From a virus, in the IMG/VR virus record IMGVR_UViG_3300025141_006434, positions 1-31,440 of that record: a stretch of 31,440 bases of DNA; one strand, given 5' to 3'. How positions within the stretch are numbered: the stretch's first letter is position 1; every line of letters starts with the position of its first letter. Below are positions 15,255 to 22,329 of this stretch, in pieces. Under the pieces are notes generated by a model that saw only the letters and a list, made by a program, of their open reading frames with translations, made no database searches and was not told the DNA's origin. The position numbers and the translations under genes were made by a program.

Positions 15255-15662
15255 ATGGAAGATAACACTAAAATTACTCCCCCGTCTGAACTTTTAACAT
15301 TCTTAGACACGTACGTTGAGAAGAGTATGGTAGAAGAAGGTAAGAAATTTGCCATGTGGAAACGCGCTCATCCTGAGAAGGAAGGTCGTATTGATGCTAA
15401 GAAATCTAAAATTAAGAAGTTCCCCACTATTGGAGCTGCGCTGGCTGTCTCTAATTATGGTCAGGTTTTTACAACCCCTCAGTCTGATAGAATTTACGTT
15501 ATAACTAAAGGTACTTGGGGAAAGAAGTCTCAAAATAAGGTTGTTAAAGGCTTTACAGCTGACACACCTTTCAGTAAGATTAAAGGTTATTCCGACCGCA
15601 CCAAAACTAAGCATGCTGGTTCTCAGCCATCTGCTGATATGAAAACTAAACAAAAAGGATAA
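15255..15662 (+). CDS. Unknown basic protein
   Basis: The 135-residue product is not recognised. It is rich in Lys (about one residue in five) with a predicted high pI, an N-terminal acidic helix (SELLTFLDTYVEKSMVEEGK), a central strand-rich part (VFTTPQSDRIYVITKGTWG) and a low-complexity basic tail (KHAGSQPSADMKTKQKG). It has no Cys cluster and no signal peptide. It lies 9 bp after the membrane-protein gene and 7 bp before another Lys-rich gene. Nucleic-acid binding is possible because of its charge only. Confidence 0.6.
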   Translation: MEDNTKITPPSELLTFLDTYVEKSMVEEGKKFAMWKRAHPEKEGRIDAKKSKIKKFPTIGAALAVSNYGQVFTTPQSDRIYVITKGTWGKKSQNKVVKGFTADTPFSKIKGYSDRTKTKHAGSQPSADMKTKQKG

Positions 15663-15669
15663 AATAATT

Positions 15670-15867
15670 ATGCCCATAAACCCTCGCTCCAAAAGATTCG
15701 CTCGTGCTCGTAAAGTAGGTCACCCTTTAGAAGGTGATTCTATTGCTGAGAACATGGTTGAGTTCGCAGACCATCCTGATGTGAACAGTACTCCAGAGGT
15801 TCTTAAAGCCGCTGGTAAGAAGGTTCCTAAGAAGAAGGCTGCTCCTAAAAAGAAAAAGAAAAGTTAG
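15670..15867 (+). CDS. Small protein with histone H1-like lysine-rich tail
   Basis: The 65-residue product begins with basic MPINPRSKRFARARKVG, has a short acidic middle (EGDSIAENMVEFADHPD) and ends in a Lys/Ala/Pro tail (AAGKKVPKKKAAPKKKKKS) like that of histone H1 or bacterial Hc1-type proteins. It should bind nucleic acid or polyanion non-specifically. The sequence upstream, GGATAAAATAA then TTATG, resembles the one before the lipoprotein gene at 2704. Candidate roles are DNA condensation in the virion or RNA binding; neither is shown. Confidence 0.6.
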   Translation: MPINPRSKRFARARKVGHPLEGDSIAENMVEFADHPDVNSTPEVLKAAGKKVPKKKAAPKKKKKS

Positions 15868-15891
15868 AATCGATAAAGTCAAAGAAGTCAA

Positions 15892-16236
15892 ATGGTTACC
15901 ACGTACATTCCTAAGAGAAACTTTTTCGCACCAACAAAAATTCAGTCAATTGCTAAAGGCTTATTAAAAGACTGTGAAGTTGATAGACTTCGCGCCCTGG
16001 ATACCTATACGTACTTTAAAGGTATGGTGGATACTAATCCGGAGGATGATAAGTCAAAGAGTGAAATGGTGAAGTCTCTAGAACTGTCCATGTCTGCTAA
16101 CGACAAAAAAGTCAAAATCTTAGACATGATGGTTAAACTGACCGCACAAGAACTGCGTCAAAAGGGGTCTACGAATAAGACAGAAGATATTTCATTCGAA
16201 TCATTAAAACCTTCTGTCTTAGGTAAGTCAAAATGA
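15892..16236 (+). CDS. Unknown helical protein preceding the Clp-like ATPase
   Basis: The 114-residue product is not recognised. It is charged and mainly helical, with KIQSIAKGLLKDCEVDRLRALDTYTYFKGMVD, a Lys/Asp-rich loop, and a second long helix (SANDKKVKILDMMVKLTAQELRQKG). The ATG follows two tandem copies of AAGTCAAA, and the stop overlaps the Clp-like gene by 4 bp (ATGA), so the two are co-translated. An adaptor role for the ATPase is conceivable from position alone. Confidence 0.6.
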   Translation: MVTTYIPKRNFFAPTKIQSIAKGLLKDCEVDRLRALDTYTYFKGMVDTNPEDDKSKSEMVKSLELSMSANDKKVKILDMMVKLTAQELRQKGSTNKTEDISFESLKPSVLGKSK

Positions 16237-17480
16237 ATAAAAATTATTTTATTGTTTATAACCAGCATATAGATTCATTCGTAAAAGTCAAAAGGTGTGA
16301 TGTCGCAGACATCGAGAACATTTTTACAACTTTGGATGACCATGTTGAATTATCTACTTTCCGTTCTGAGGATTTTGTCTCGTATGTCGTTGCTAGAGTT
16401 ATATGTAACTACGACAGGCTGGAGAGGAGATATTCTGACTTTTCAAACTTAAATGAGGCACTTTATGAAAGTGTTTCTGAAGTTTACCCGATGTTGTCCG
16501 TTGAATCCGCTTGCCATCATTATAATGCGTTTTCTGAAAAAGAGGAAAAAGAACCTACTGAAGATTTTGTGCCTTTGACTCTTTCCGAGATACGAGGAGT
16601 TCGGAAGAAGATTAAGAATAATCTTATTGGTCAAGACGAAGCGGTATCGTCAGTCATCAACTCGTTAAAGCTACAAAACTCAGGTTTTGACCCATTTACC
16701 TCTTTGTTTTTCATCGGTCCAACTGGTGTAGGTAAAACTGAGTTAGCACGACAGTTGGCAAAACATTACCTTGGAGGTGAAAGCCGTTTGTTAAAGTTAA
16801 ATTGTGCGGAATACGCAAACCCACACGAATACGCCAAACTGGTTGGTAGTCCCCCTGGATATATTGGATTCGGAGAGAAAGGCATCTTAACCCAAAAAGC
16901 AGATGAGTCAAGTAGGTGGGTTATCCTGTTTGATGAAATAGAAAAGGCTAGTAGTAAGCTACATAATCTCCTTCTAGGGTTTCTGGACGATGGTGTGATT
17001 ACTGACAACCAGGGACAAGAGTTAAATTTTAAGGATTCTATCATCATTTTTACAAGTAATGTCGGAATACACGAAAATGTGGGTAAAAAACAAGTAGGTT
17101 TTGAGAAAAGTCAAAAGACTTACGCAGAAAGTAAAGAGGATATAACTGATGCGTTCAAGAACGAATTTTCTCCAGAGTTTATCAACAGGATTGACCACAC
17201 CGTGTATTTTAATGAGTTGTCGGTTAAGGATGCTGAAAAGATTACCAGGCTTCAGTTGCGGCAGTTACCTATAAAAATAACCCCTAGATTAGTCAAGTAT
17301 GTTGTGAAGGGTGGGTATTCTTCTGAGTATGGGGCGAGAAATATAAAAAGGTTTATTAAAACCAATATTACTCTGAAACTGGCGGATGAAATACTTTCTG
17401 ATGCTACTAAATATAGTATATTCAAGCCTGTTTTCTCCAAAGATGGCTGCTTCACCGTAGAAGGTGTTTCCTCAATATGA
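16233..17480 (+). CDS. Single-ring Clp/Hsp100 AAA+ unfoldase (ClpC D2-like)
   Basis: The 415-residue product is an AAA+ protein-unfolding ATPase equivalent to the second (D2) ring of ClpA/B/C, preceded by ~120 residues of unrecognised N-domain. Motifs: LIGQDEAV (131-138), Walker A GPTGVGKT (162-169), substrate-gripping pore loop GSPPGYIGF (205-213), Walker B VILFDEIEK (230-238), sensor 1 TSNVG (274-278), EFINRID with Arg finger (315-321) and sensor 2 GAR (367-369). After sensor 1 it has KKQVGFEKS with VGF at 288-290, the position where ClpA has IGL and ClpC has VGF to dock on ClpP; ClpB lacks it. It may therefore deliver proteins to host ClpP. Confidence 0.88.
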   Translation: MNKNYFIVYNQHIDSFVKVKRCDVADIENIFTTLDDHVELSTFRSEDFVSYVVARVICNYDRLERRYSDFSNLNEALYESVSEVYPMLSVESACHHYNAFSEKEEKEPTEDFVPLTLSEIRGVRKKIKNNLIGQDEAVSSVINSLKLQNSGFDPFTSLFFIGPTGVGKTELARQLAKHYLGGESRLLKLNCAEYANPHEYAKLVGSPPGYIGFGEKGILTQKADESSRWVILFDEIEKASSKLHNLLLGFLDDGVITDNQGQELNFKDSIIIFTSNVGIHENVGKKQVGFEKSQKTYAESKEDITDAFKNEFSPEFINRIDHTVYFNELSVKDAEKITRLQLRQLPIKITPRLVKYVVKGGYSSEYGARNIKRFIKTNITLKLADEILSDATKYSIFKPVFSKDGCFTVEGVSSI

Positions 17481-17743
17481 CTTCAACAAAGCCCCGAATA
17501 GGAATGTCTAATCTGCTCACGCTGGCAGTATGTCTCCTTTCTGTTGGAATTGCCTATGGGCAAGCAAATGCTAAAATTGACTTATTAGAGAGAAGGGTAG
17601 CCGAATATGAGTCTGAGATGTTGCCTCTGTTACATGAAGTAAAAGAGGATGTTTACAATATTAGAGTTCAGCAAGCAAAAATAAGCACCGATATTGAGTG
17701 GATGAAAAATAATCCCGTAAGTTCTTCTACACAAGGAAGTTAG
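17477..17743 (+). CDS. Small membrane-anchored coiled-coil protein
   Basis: The 88-residue product has one hydrophobic segment at about 11-28 (SNLLTLAVCLLSVGIAYG) followed by a coiled coil with heptad-like spacing (KIDLLERRVAEYESEMLPLLHEVKEDVYNI). The hydrophobic part could be a signal peptide or an N-in anchor with the coiled coil in the periplasm. That architecture fits an inner-membrane spanin, but it is shorter than Rz proteins (~150), and no endolysin or holin is visible nearby. It overlaps the Clp-like gene by 4 bp. Confidence 0.65.
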   Translation: MTSTKPRIGMSNLLTLAVCLLSVGIAYGQANAKIDLLERRVAEYESEMLPLLHEVKEDVYNIRVQQAKISTDIEWMKNNPVSSSTQGS

Positions 17744-17767
17744 GACATAAAAAATTTAGGGGTATTA

Positions 17768-17802
17768 TTGTCAGTTTTTTGATTCGAGAGCTATAATATA
17801 AT
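17768..17802 (+). promoter_or_regulatory. Sigma70-type promoter for the gene at 17856
   Basis: TTGTCA at 17768-17773 is separated by 18 bp from TATAAT at 17792-17797, which overlaps a second TATAAT at 17797-17802. A GC-rich GGGG...CCCC dyad follows in the leader, then GAGG eight bases before the ATG. This is a host-type promoter, unlike the CTATTATA elements. Confidence 0.75.
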
Positions 17803-17855
17803 GTAGAGGGGCGTTTCCCCCTCATTCTCTCAAAAAAAATACGAGGTAAAGCATT

Positions 17856-18143
17856 ATGGCTAAAAATTACTCAACTCCGCTGAAAGAGCGGAAATTCGAT
17901 TACTCTAACGGTTCGGACAAAACTCCACGAGTTTTGATTACGCATCAAAATCAGCACTACCTTCGGGGCTTCAACATCCATTATCTCTCCCCTTCCCAAA
18001 TTGGCACCTTGCGCCGTGAGTGGAAGCGAATTGAGAATATGCCTTGGAAGATGTCCACAAAGGAACGAGTTTTGATGGAGCGAGTCAGTAAAAACATTGG
18101 TGGCTCTTTCCGCAAATACGCAGTCGCTAACATTAGTGGCTGA
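17856..18143 (+). CDS. Unknown small basic protein with its own promoter and terminator
   Basis: The 95-residue product is strongly basic and not recognised. It has an extended N-terminus (STPLKERKFDYSNGSDK), a segment RVLITHQNQHYLRGFNIHYLSPSQ that looks like two strands with a Gly turn and the phrase N-I-H-Y-L, and a helical C-terminus rich in Arg/Lys (LRREWKRIE, STKERVLMERVSK). It is monocistronic: a sigma70-type promoter and GAGG Shine-Dalgarno lie before it and a strong terminator after it. That arrangement suggests high early expression, as for host-takeover or abundant nucleic-acid-binding proteins. Confidence 0.75.
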   Translation: MAKNYSTPLKERKFDYSNGSDKTPRVLITHQNQHYLRGFNIHYLSPSQIGTLRREWKRIENMPWKMSTKERVLMERVSKNIGGSFRKYAVANISG

Positions 18144-18201
18144 TATTTTGTTCTTTCGTAAAGATATTTAATAAAAAAAAATATAGCTGATTTGATTTAT
18201 G

Positions 18202-18234
18202 CCCCAAGTCTTTTAGACTTGGGGTTATTTTTTT
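18202..18234 (+). terminator. Rho-independent terminator after the small basic gene
   Basis: A 10-bp perfect stem, CCCCAAGTCT with AGACTTGGGG, closes a 3-base loop and is followed by TTATTTTTTT. It separates the monocistronic gene at 17856 from the rml genes. Confidence 0.9.
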
Positions 18235-18255
18235 GCCTATTTACATAAAGTTTTT

Positions 18256-18263
18256 CTATTATA
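18256..18263 (+). promoter_or_regulatory. CTATTATA promoter-like element before rmlA
   Basis: CTATTATA lies 22 bp after the terminator and 15 bases before the ATG at 18279. The intervening sequence contains AGGA nine bases from the ATG, so this transcript would have a short leader with a Shine-Dalgarno, unlike the leaderless cases. Confidence 0.5.
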
Positions 18264-18278
18264 CATCGTAGGAAAACT

Positions 18279-19007
18279 ATGAAAGGTATTATTCTCGCTG
18301 GAGGTCTTGGAACACGATTAAGACCATTAACTTACGCTACAAATAAACACTTGCTTCCTGTTTATGACGAGCCAATGGTGTATTATCCAATTTCCACCTT
18401 GGTAAACGCAGGTGTTAAAGACATTCTTATTGTTACTGGAGGGCAACACGCTGGAGACTTTATAAAAGTGTTGCGTAATGGTGAAGACTTTGGACTTTCA
18501 GGATTAAATTACGCTTACCAGGAAGGAGAAGGAGGTATTGCTGATGCGCTGGCTATGGCGGAAAGTTTTGTGGGGGATGATTCATGCGTCGTTGTTCTTG
18601 GGGACAACATTATTGCTGACGACATTACGAATGTGGTTCATGGTTTTGGAGATGTGGGAGGGGCTTCTATTTTTACTAAAGAAGTTACTGACCCCGAAAG
18701 GTTCGGAGTAGTAGATTATGGTGAAACTGGATTGGGGGATATTGAAGATATTATTGAAAAGCCTGAGTTTCCCCCGTCCAACGATGCGGTTATTGGATTG
18801 TATATGTATGATAACACGGTTTTCAATCGCATCCGCAACTTGAAACCCTCAACTAGAGGAGAATTAGAAGTTACAGATTTGAATAGAAGTTACCTTCAAG
18901 ATGGTTTGCTTTCTGTTCATAAAATACATGGAACTTGGTTAGACTGCGGAACGCCCAAGGCTTTAGCAGAGGCAACTCGTATTATGTTAGAAGATGAAGA
19001 AGCATAA
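18279..19007 (+). CDS. rmlA: Glucose-1-phosphate thymidylyltransferase (short form)
   Basis: The enzyme joins dTTP and glucose-1-phosphate to give dTDP-glucose, the first step to dTDP-rhamnose and dTDP-amino sugars. The 242-residue product has the nucleotide-binding signature LAGGLGTRLRPLTY (6-19) and NKHLLPVYDEPMVYYPI with the conserved Lys. It also has YQEGEGGIADAL, VVLGDNII with the metal-binding Asp, FGVVDYG, EKPEFPPSNDAVIGLYMYD and GTWLDCGTP. It belongs to the ~240-residue form without the C-terminal extension of E. coli RmlA (~290). It overlaps rmlB by 14 bp and follows a CTATTATA element. Confidence 0.93.
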   Translation: MKGIILAGGLGTRLRPLTYATNKHLLPVYDEPMVYYPISTLVNAGVKDILIVTGGQHAGDFIKVLRNGEDFGLSGLNYAYQEGEGGIADALAMAESFVGDDSCVVVLGDNIIADDITNVVHGFGDVGGASIFTKEVTDPERFGVVDYGETGLGDIEDIIEKPEFPPSNDAVIGLYMYDNTVFNRIRNLKPSTRGELEVTDLNRSYLQDGLLSVHKIHGTWLDCGTPKALAEATRIMLEDEEA

Positions 19008-19965
19008 AGAAAAAATTGTTATCACAGGGGGTTATGGATTCATTGGCTCTCGTTTTGTTAAGTGGGTATATGAAAATACTGACTTTGAAATCTTGGTTAT
19101 AGACAAGATAACCTACGCTGGGGATTATACTCGCATTGCTGATAATATCAAATGTGATGATACACGGTTTAAGTTCTTGAAAAAGGATATTTGTGATGTT
19201 ACAACTAGAGATGTTCGCAGGGCAAAGTATATTGTAAATTTCGCCGCTGAGAGTCATGTAGATAACTCTATTTCTAATGGAAGACCTTTCATGAGAAGTA
19301 ATGTGGAAGGAGTCTTCAACCTGTTAGAAGCGGTTAGAAGTGTTCCAGAACTCACCAAGTTTATACAAATTTCTACTGACGAAGTTTATGGGGACATGAA
19401 AGATTATAGAGAGGGTAATCACCGAGCAAATGAATCTTATCCTTTGAAGCCTAGTTCTTATTATTCTGCTTCAAAAGCCTCTGCGGATATGCTGGTCATG
19501 TCCTGTGCCAGGACTTTTGGGATAAACTATGTCATCACGAGAAGTTGTAATAACTTTGGTGAGGGACAACACCCTGAAAAGTTTTTACCTAAGATGTTTT
19601 CTAATATTGAAAATGGTTTACCTGTTCCTATCTATGGGGATGGTGGACAACTTCGTGAGTGGATACACACAGATGATAACTGTGAAATAATTGGAGAACT
19701 TATGCTTTCTGCGGCAAAAAATGAGGTTTACAATATAGGCTCTGGGTATCACTATAAGAATATCAAGGTCGTAGATTATGTTGGCAAAATCTTAGAAAAA
19801 GATGTTGAGTATAACCATGTTGAAGACAGGTTAGGACATGATAGAGAGTATAATCTTGATTGTGGTAAAGTAGAGAAGTTCTTGGGGGAGAAGGTTTTTC
19901 TTTCCCTCGAAGGATTCCTAAAAGATGAAGTTAATAGGCTCAAGGATACTGCTGACGGGAGGTAG
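18994..19965 (+). CDS. rmlB: dTDP-glucose 4,6-dehydratase
   Basis: The enzyme converts dTDP-glucose to dTDP-4-keto-6-deoxyglucose using bound NAD+. The 323-residue short-chain dehydrogenase-fold protein has the dinucleotide loop GGYGFIGSRF (12-21), FAAESHVDNSI (83-93), the dehydratase-specific T128-D129-E130 in STDEVYGD and the catalytic Y157-SAS-K161. TRSCNNFGEGQHPEKFLPK, which shapes the sugar pocket, and the distal REWIHTDDN follow. Length is close to bacterial RmlB (~350). It overlaps rmlA and rmlD, so the three are translated together. The intermediate could go to rhamnose (RmlC/D) or to amino sugars (DegT). Confidence 0.94.
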   Translation: MKKHKEKIVITGGYGFIGSRFVKWVYENTDFEILVIDKITYAGDYTRIADNIKCDDTRFKFLKKDICDVTTRDVRRAKYIVNFAAESHVDNSISNGRPFMRSNVEGVFNLLEAVRSVPELTKFIQISTDEVYGDMKDYREGNHRANESYPLKPSSYYSASKASADMLVMSCARTFGINYVITRSCNNFGEGQHPEKFLPKMFSNIENGLPVPIYGDGGQLREWIHTDDNCEIIGELMLSAAKNEVYNIGSGYHYKNIKVVDYVGKILEKDVEYNHVEDRLGHDREYNLDCGKVEKFLGEKVFLSLEGFLKDEVNRLKDTADGR

Positions 19966-20614
19966 TGGTCGTTTAGGTAAACACCTAATACCGTTAATAG
20001 CAAATATGGAAGGCGTTGAGCTGTCTACTCCTTCCTCAAAAGATTTGGATGTTCGGTCAAACGAGTATCCAAATTGGCTTATGGCTTGGCATCCCCAAGT
20101 AATAATCCATGCTGGAGCGTATACAAATGTTCCCGCTGCGAATACTGAGCCAGAAAGAAACTTGGTTCACGAGATTAACACCGTTGGGGCAAAAAACATT
20201 AGGGATTATGCTAACACGGTTGGGGCAAAAGTAGTTTATATTTCTACTGACTATGCTGAAAATCCTGATGAGAAAAATTGGTATACTACTACCAAACTCG
20301 CTGGTGAGAAATACGGACACATGGTTATTCGCACATCTTTCAAAGATAGAGGAACCTGGGGAGAAAATGCCTTAAAGAAGGTATTTCATCCAGTCTACAC
20401 AAATGCTGATTGGACAGATGTTATCGCAGCAAAAATTGTGGCTGCCATAGAAAAGTTTGATACGGGTATTATCCGTGTTGGGACAGAACCAAAAACACTT
20501 TTGGACTTGGCTAGTCAGGAATATCCAGAAGTTGAATCTATACCTGTTGAGGAGGCTGATAAGTTATTAGGCTATGATTATCCTAGAGATTGTAGGATGA
20601 ATCTGTCTATATAA
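19925..20614 (+). CDS. rmlD: dTDP-4-dehydrorhamnose reductase (RmlD-like, short)
   Basis: RmlD makes dTDP-L-rhamnose by NAD(P)H-dependent reduction. The 229-residue product has GGSGRLGKHL (12-21), HAGAYTNVPAAN (62-73, matching the conserved N-A-A-A-Y-T segment), STDY (107-110) and the catalytic Y120-TTT-K124. A sugar-pocket part (RTSFKDRGTWG) and a short C-terminal end follow. Typical RmlD is ~290 residues, so the substrate domain is trimmed. It overlaps rmlB by 41 bp. With rmlA, rmlB and the RmlC-like cupin at 14431 the window encodes a complete set for dTDP-rhamnose. Confidence 0.85.
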   Translation: MKLIGSRILLTGGSGRLGKHLIPLIANMEGVELSTPSSKDLDVRSNEYPNWLMAWHPQVIIHAGAYTNVPAANTEPERNLVHEINTVGAKNIRDYANTVGAKVVYISTDYAENPDEKNWYTTTKLAGEKYGHMVIRTSFKDRGTWGENALKKVFHPVYTNADWTDVIAAKIVAAIEKFDTGIIRVGTEPKTLLDLASQEYPEVESIPVEEADKLLGYDYPRDCRMNLSI

Positions 20615-20627
20615 GGGGAGGAATATT

Positions 20628-20993
20628 ATGTCATTAACTATTGGAGACAATTACATTCATAACGCAGATAGCACAAGTCCCGCTATTGAGCGTGAACACA
20701 AAACACTTTTTACGGCTTGTAGTGCTATCAGCCACATCGATGCTTCAGCCACTATTCTTGCTGGAGTATCAGGAAAAAGATATCGTATATGGGGGATTAC
20801 TGGAGGCACAGAAGATTTAGACGGCGACGGTGGAATACACCTTCATGGAGTTACTTCCGATAACCTTATTATTTCTACAGGAAGCCCAGTAAACATTTCT
20901 CTTCCCATGCCTGTTGAATTGGCAGATGGAGAGGGTTTAACGCTGTCTGCTGATGGGATTGGGAATGTAACTATTTACTATACCGTAGTGTAA
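20628..20993 (+). CDS. Unknown beta-rich protein, probable virion component
   Basis: The 121-residue product is not recognised. It is Gly/Thr/Ser-rich with short strands (SGKRYRIWGITGG, DNLIISTGSPVNISLP, GIGNVTIYYTVV) and few Lys, like small tail or capsid-decoration proteins. It has the strongest Shine-Dalgarno in the region, AGGGGAGG about eight bases before the ATG, which implies high expression. Two further beta-rich genes follow after 4 and 7 bp. Confidence 0.65.
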   Translation: MSLTIGDNYIHNADSTSPAIEREHKTLFTACSAISHIDASATILAGVSGKRYRIWGITGGTEDLDGDGGIHLHGVTSDNLIISTGSPVNISLPMPVELADGEGLTLSADGIGNVTIYYTVV

Positions 20994-20997
20994 ATAG

Positions 20998-21564
20998 ATG
21001 CCTATTTTTCTTGGAGATAAGTTTTCGGGACAAAATCGTGGACAACCTGTATTTCAAAGGGAATATGGGGATTTAGAGGTTTATTCTTTTAGGTGGAATG
21101 TGGTAGGTTCTGGATGGAGCAACCAAAAGGTTACAATGGCTTTCTCCTCTACCAACTTGTCTCAAAATGGTTTGGGACCCACTAAGCCACCAATAGATGC
21201 TTCTCACGACCTTTATATCTGGGGATGGGATATTCAGTTGTATAGCAGATATACAGGAGTAGGGACAGGTCAGACAGAAACTAACACTTTTAGACTGTTC
21301 GATGGTTCACCAATAGATGATACTCGTCCTGACGCGTCGGGTGTTCCGCTTCTCACTTTAGATACTATATTCTCAAGGAGTGTTAATGATTTTTCTGTGG
21401 CTCATAGCGCCCATGATTTTCCTAGTCCTATAAAAATAAGGAGAAGAACAGACGGAGAAGCAACCATCTTTTTTCAGGTTGAGAGAGGAACTGCGCAGAA
21501 TATAGTAGGATTAAATGTTGAGTTGTATGTTATGGCTGTTCCCAATGGAACGGTGGATGCCTAG
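20998..21564 (+). CDS. Unknown beta-rich protein, probable tail or fibre component
   Basis: The 188-residue product is not recognised. It is rich in aromatic and polar residues arranged in short strands (DLYIWGWDIQLYSRYTG, ATIFFQVERGTAQNIVGLNVELYVMAV) with Gly/Thr loops, as in jelly-roll or carbohydrate-contacting virion proteins. It has no signal peptide or Cys. It starts 4 bp after the previous stop in TAAATAGATG, without a Shine-Dalgarno. The virion role is inferred from composition and context. Confidence 0.6.
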   Translation: MPIFLGDKFSGQNRGQPVFQREYGDLEVYSFRWNVVGSGWSNQKVTMAFSSTNLSQNGLGPTKPPIDASHDLYIWGWDIQLYSRYTGVGTGQTETNTFRLFDGSPIDDTRPDASGVPLLTLDTIFSRSVNDFSVAHSAHDFPSPIKIRRRTDGEATIFFQVERGTAQNIVGLNVELYVMAVPNGTVDA

Positions 21565-21571
21565 ATAAGAT

Positions 21572-22315
21572 ATGTCTTATTCAGGTATTACAGTTTCGGG
21601 GTATGATTCAGCATTTAAGGTAGATGCTGTTCAAATGTCTGATGGTGATGCTCGCCAAATACTTGCTATTGGAACAGGAACCTCTGCGTTAGAAGAAGGT
21701 GTTGCCAATCTTGCCCATGTTGAAGGTAGTTCTATATTTGTTAAAGACACTCAGTTATCGAGTGTAACACAAATAGTAGACCCAAGGAATAAGAGCAAAG
21801 CACAAGCCGTATCGGGAGTGGTGGGAGTTTCTGGAACTGCGAGTGAATCACGAAGTAAAGCAATGGCAGTTTCTGGTGTTGTCGGCGTGTCTGGAATCAC
21901 TACTGGAGTTGTCGGTGTATCTGGTTCTCCGAGTGCTACTATTTCTAATGTTACTCACTCAGTATCCTCAACAAGTGTTTCCTTGTCGGCTACTGGAGAT
22001 GCTCCTCTAGTTCAAACTTTAATTCCTGCTCCTGGAGCGGGAAAATCTATTATGGTTCACGCTATTTCGATTGCGGGCTGGGGAACTGGTGCTACTTCGT
22101 ATGGGTTTACCAAAGTGTATTTTGGCACGGCTTCGGATGCCACCACAGTCCACAGAGGTGTTATTGTCGGAAGTAATGGAGTTACGGTAAACAACACTTG
22201 TCTACCCTTCCCATTGAAGTGTGGAACTAATGCGGCTGTCTCAGTAGAAGTTACCGAACAAGATACTCATATTCTACTCACGGTAACAATTTATCATTCA
22301 GAAATTACCTTGTAA
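21572..22315 (+). CDS. Repeat-containing probable virion fibre or decoration protein
   Basis: The 247-residue product is Ser/Gly/Val/Thr-rich and almost free of Arg and Trp. Its middle holds three copies of a short repeat: SGVVGVSG at 81-88, SGVVGVSG at 101-108 and TGVVGVSG at 111-118, the first two preceded by SKAxAV. The C-terminal ~110 residues look like a compact beta domain (TLIPAPGAGKSIMVHAISIAGWG to the end, LLTVTIYHSEITL). This fits a trimeric fibre with a repetitive shaft and a globular head. A PGAGKS segment at ~154-159 resembles a P-loop but lacks the rest of any ATPase. No attachment chaperone is visible. Confidence 0.65.
   Translation: MSYSGITVSGYDSAFKVDAVQMSDGDARQILAIGTGTSALEEGVANLAHVEGSSIFVKDTQLSSVTQIVDPRNKSKAQAVSGVVGVSGTASESRSKAMAVSGVVGVSGITTGVVGVSGSPSATISNVTHSVSSTSVSLSATGDAPLVQTLIPAPGAGKSIMVHAISIAGWGTGATSYGFTKVYFGTASDATTVHRGVIVGSNGVTVNNTCLPFPLKCGTNAAVSVEVTEQDTHILLTVTIYHSEITL
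21810..21926 (+). repeat. Degenerate in-frame repeat encoding SGVVGVSG units
   Basis: Three copies of a ~24-bp unit encode S/T-G-V-V-G-V-S-G. The codons differ among copies (for example gtggtggga, gttgtcggc, gttgtcggt), so selection acts on the protein repeat rather than on recent DNA duplication. Confidence 0.75.
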
Positions 22316-22317
22316 GA

Positions 22318-22325
22318 CTATTATA
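22318..22325 (+). promoter_or_regulatory. CTATTATA promoter-like element before the glutamine synthetase gene
   Basis: CTATTATA, four bases (TGGC), then ATG at 22330. It lies in the 14-bp gap after the fibre gene. The spacing is identical to that at 613, 13467 and 23841, and there is no Shine-Dalgarno between it and the ATG. Confidence 0.5.
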
Positions 22326-22329
22326 TGGC

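Noticed and set aside
22030-22060. P-loop-like PGAGKS in the fibre-like protein
   Set aside because: No Walker B or other ATPase motif follows, and the surrounding sequence is a Ser/Gly/Val-rich beta domain.
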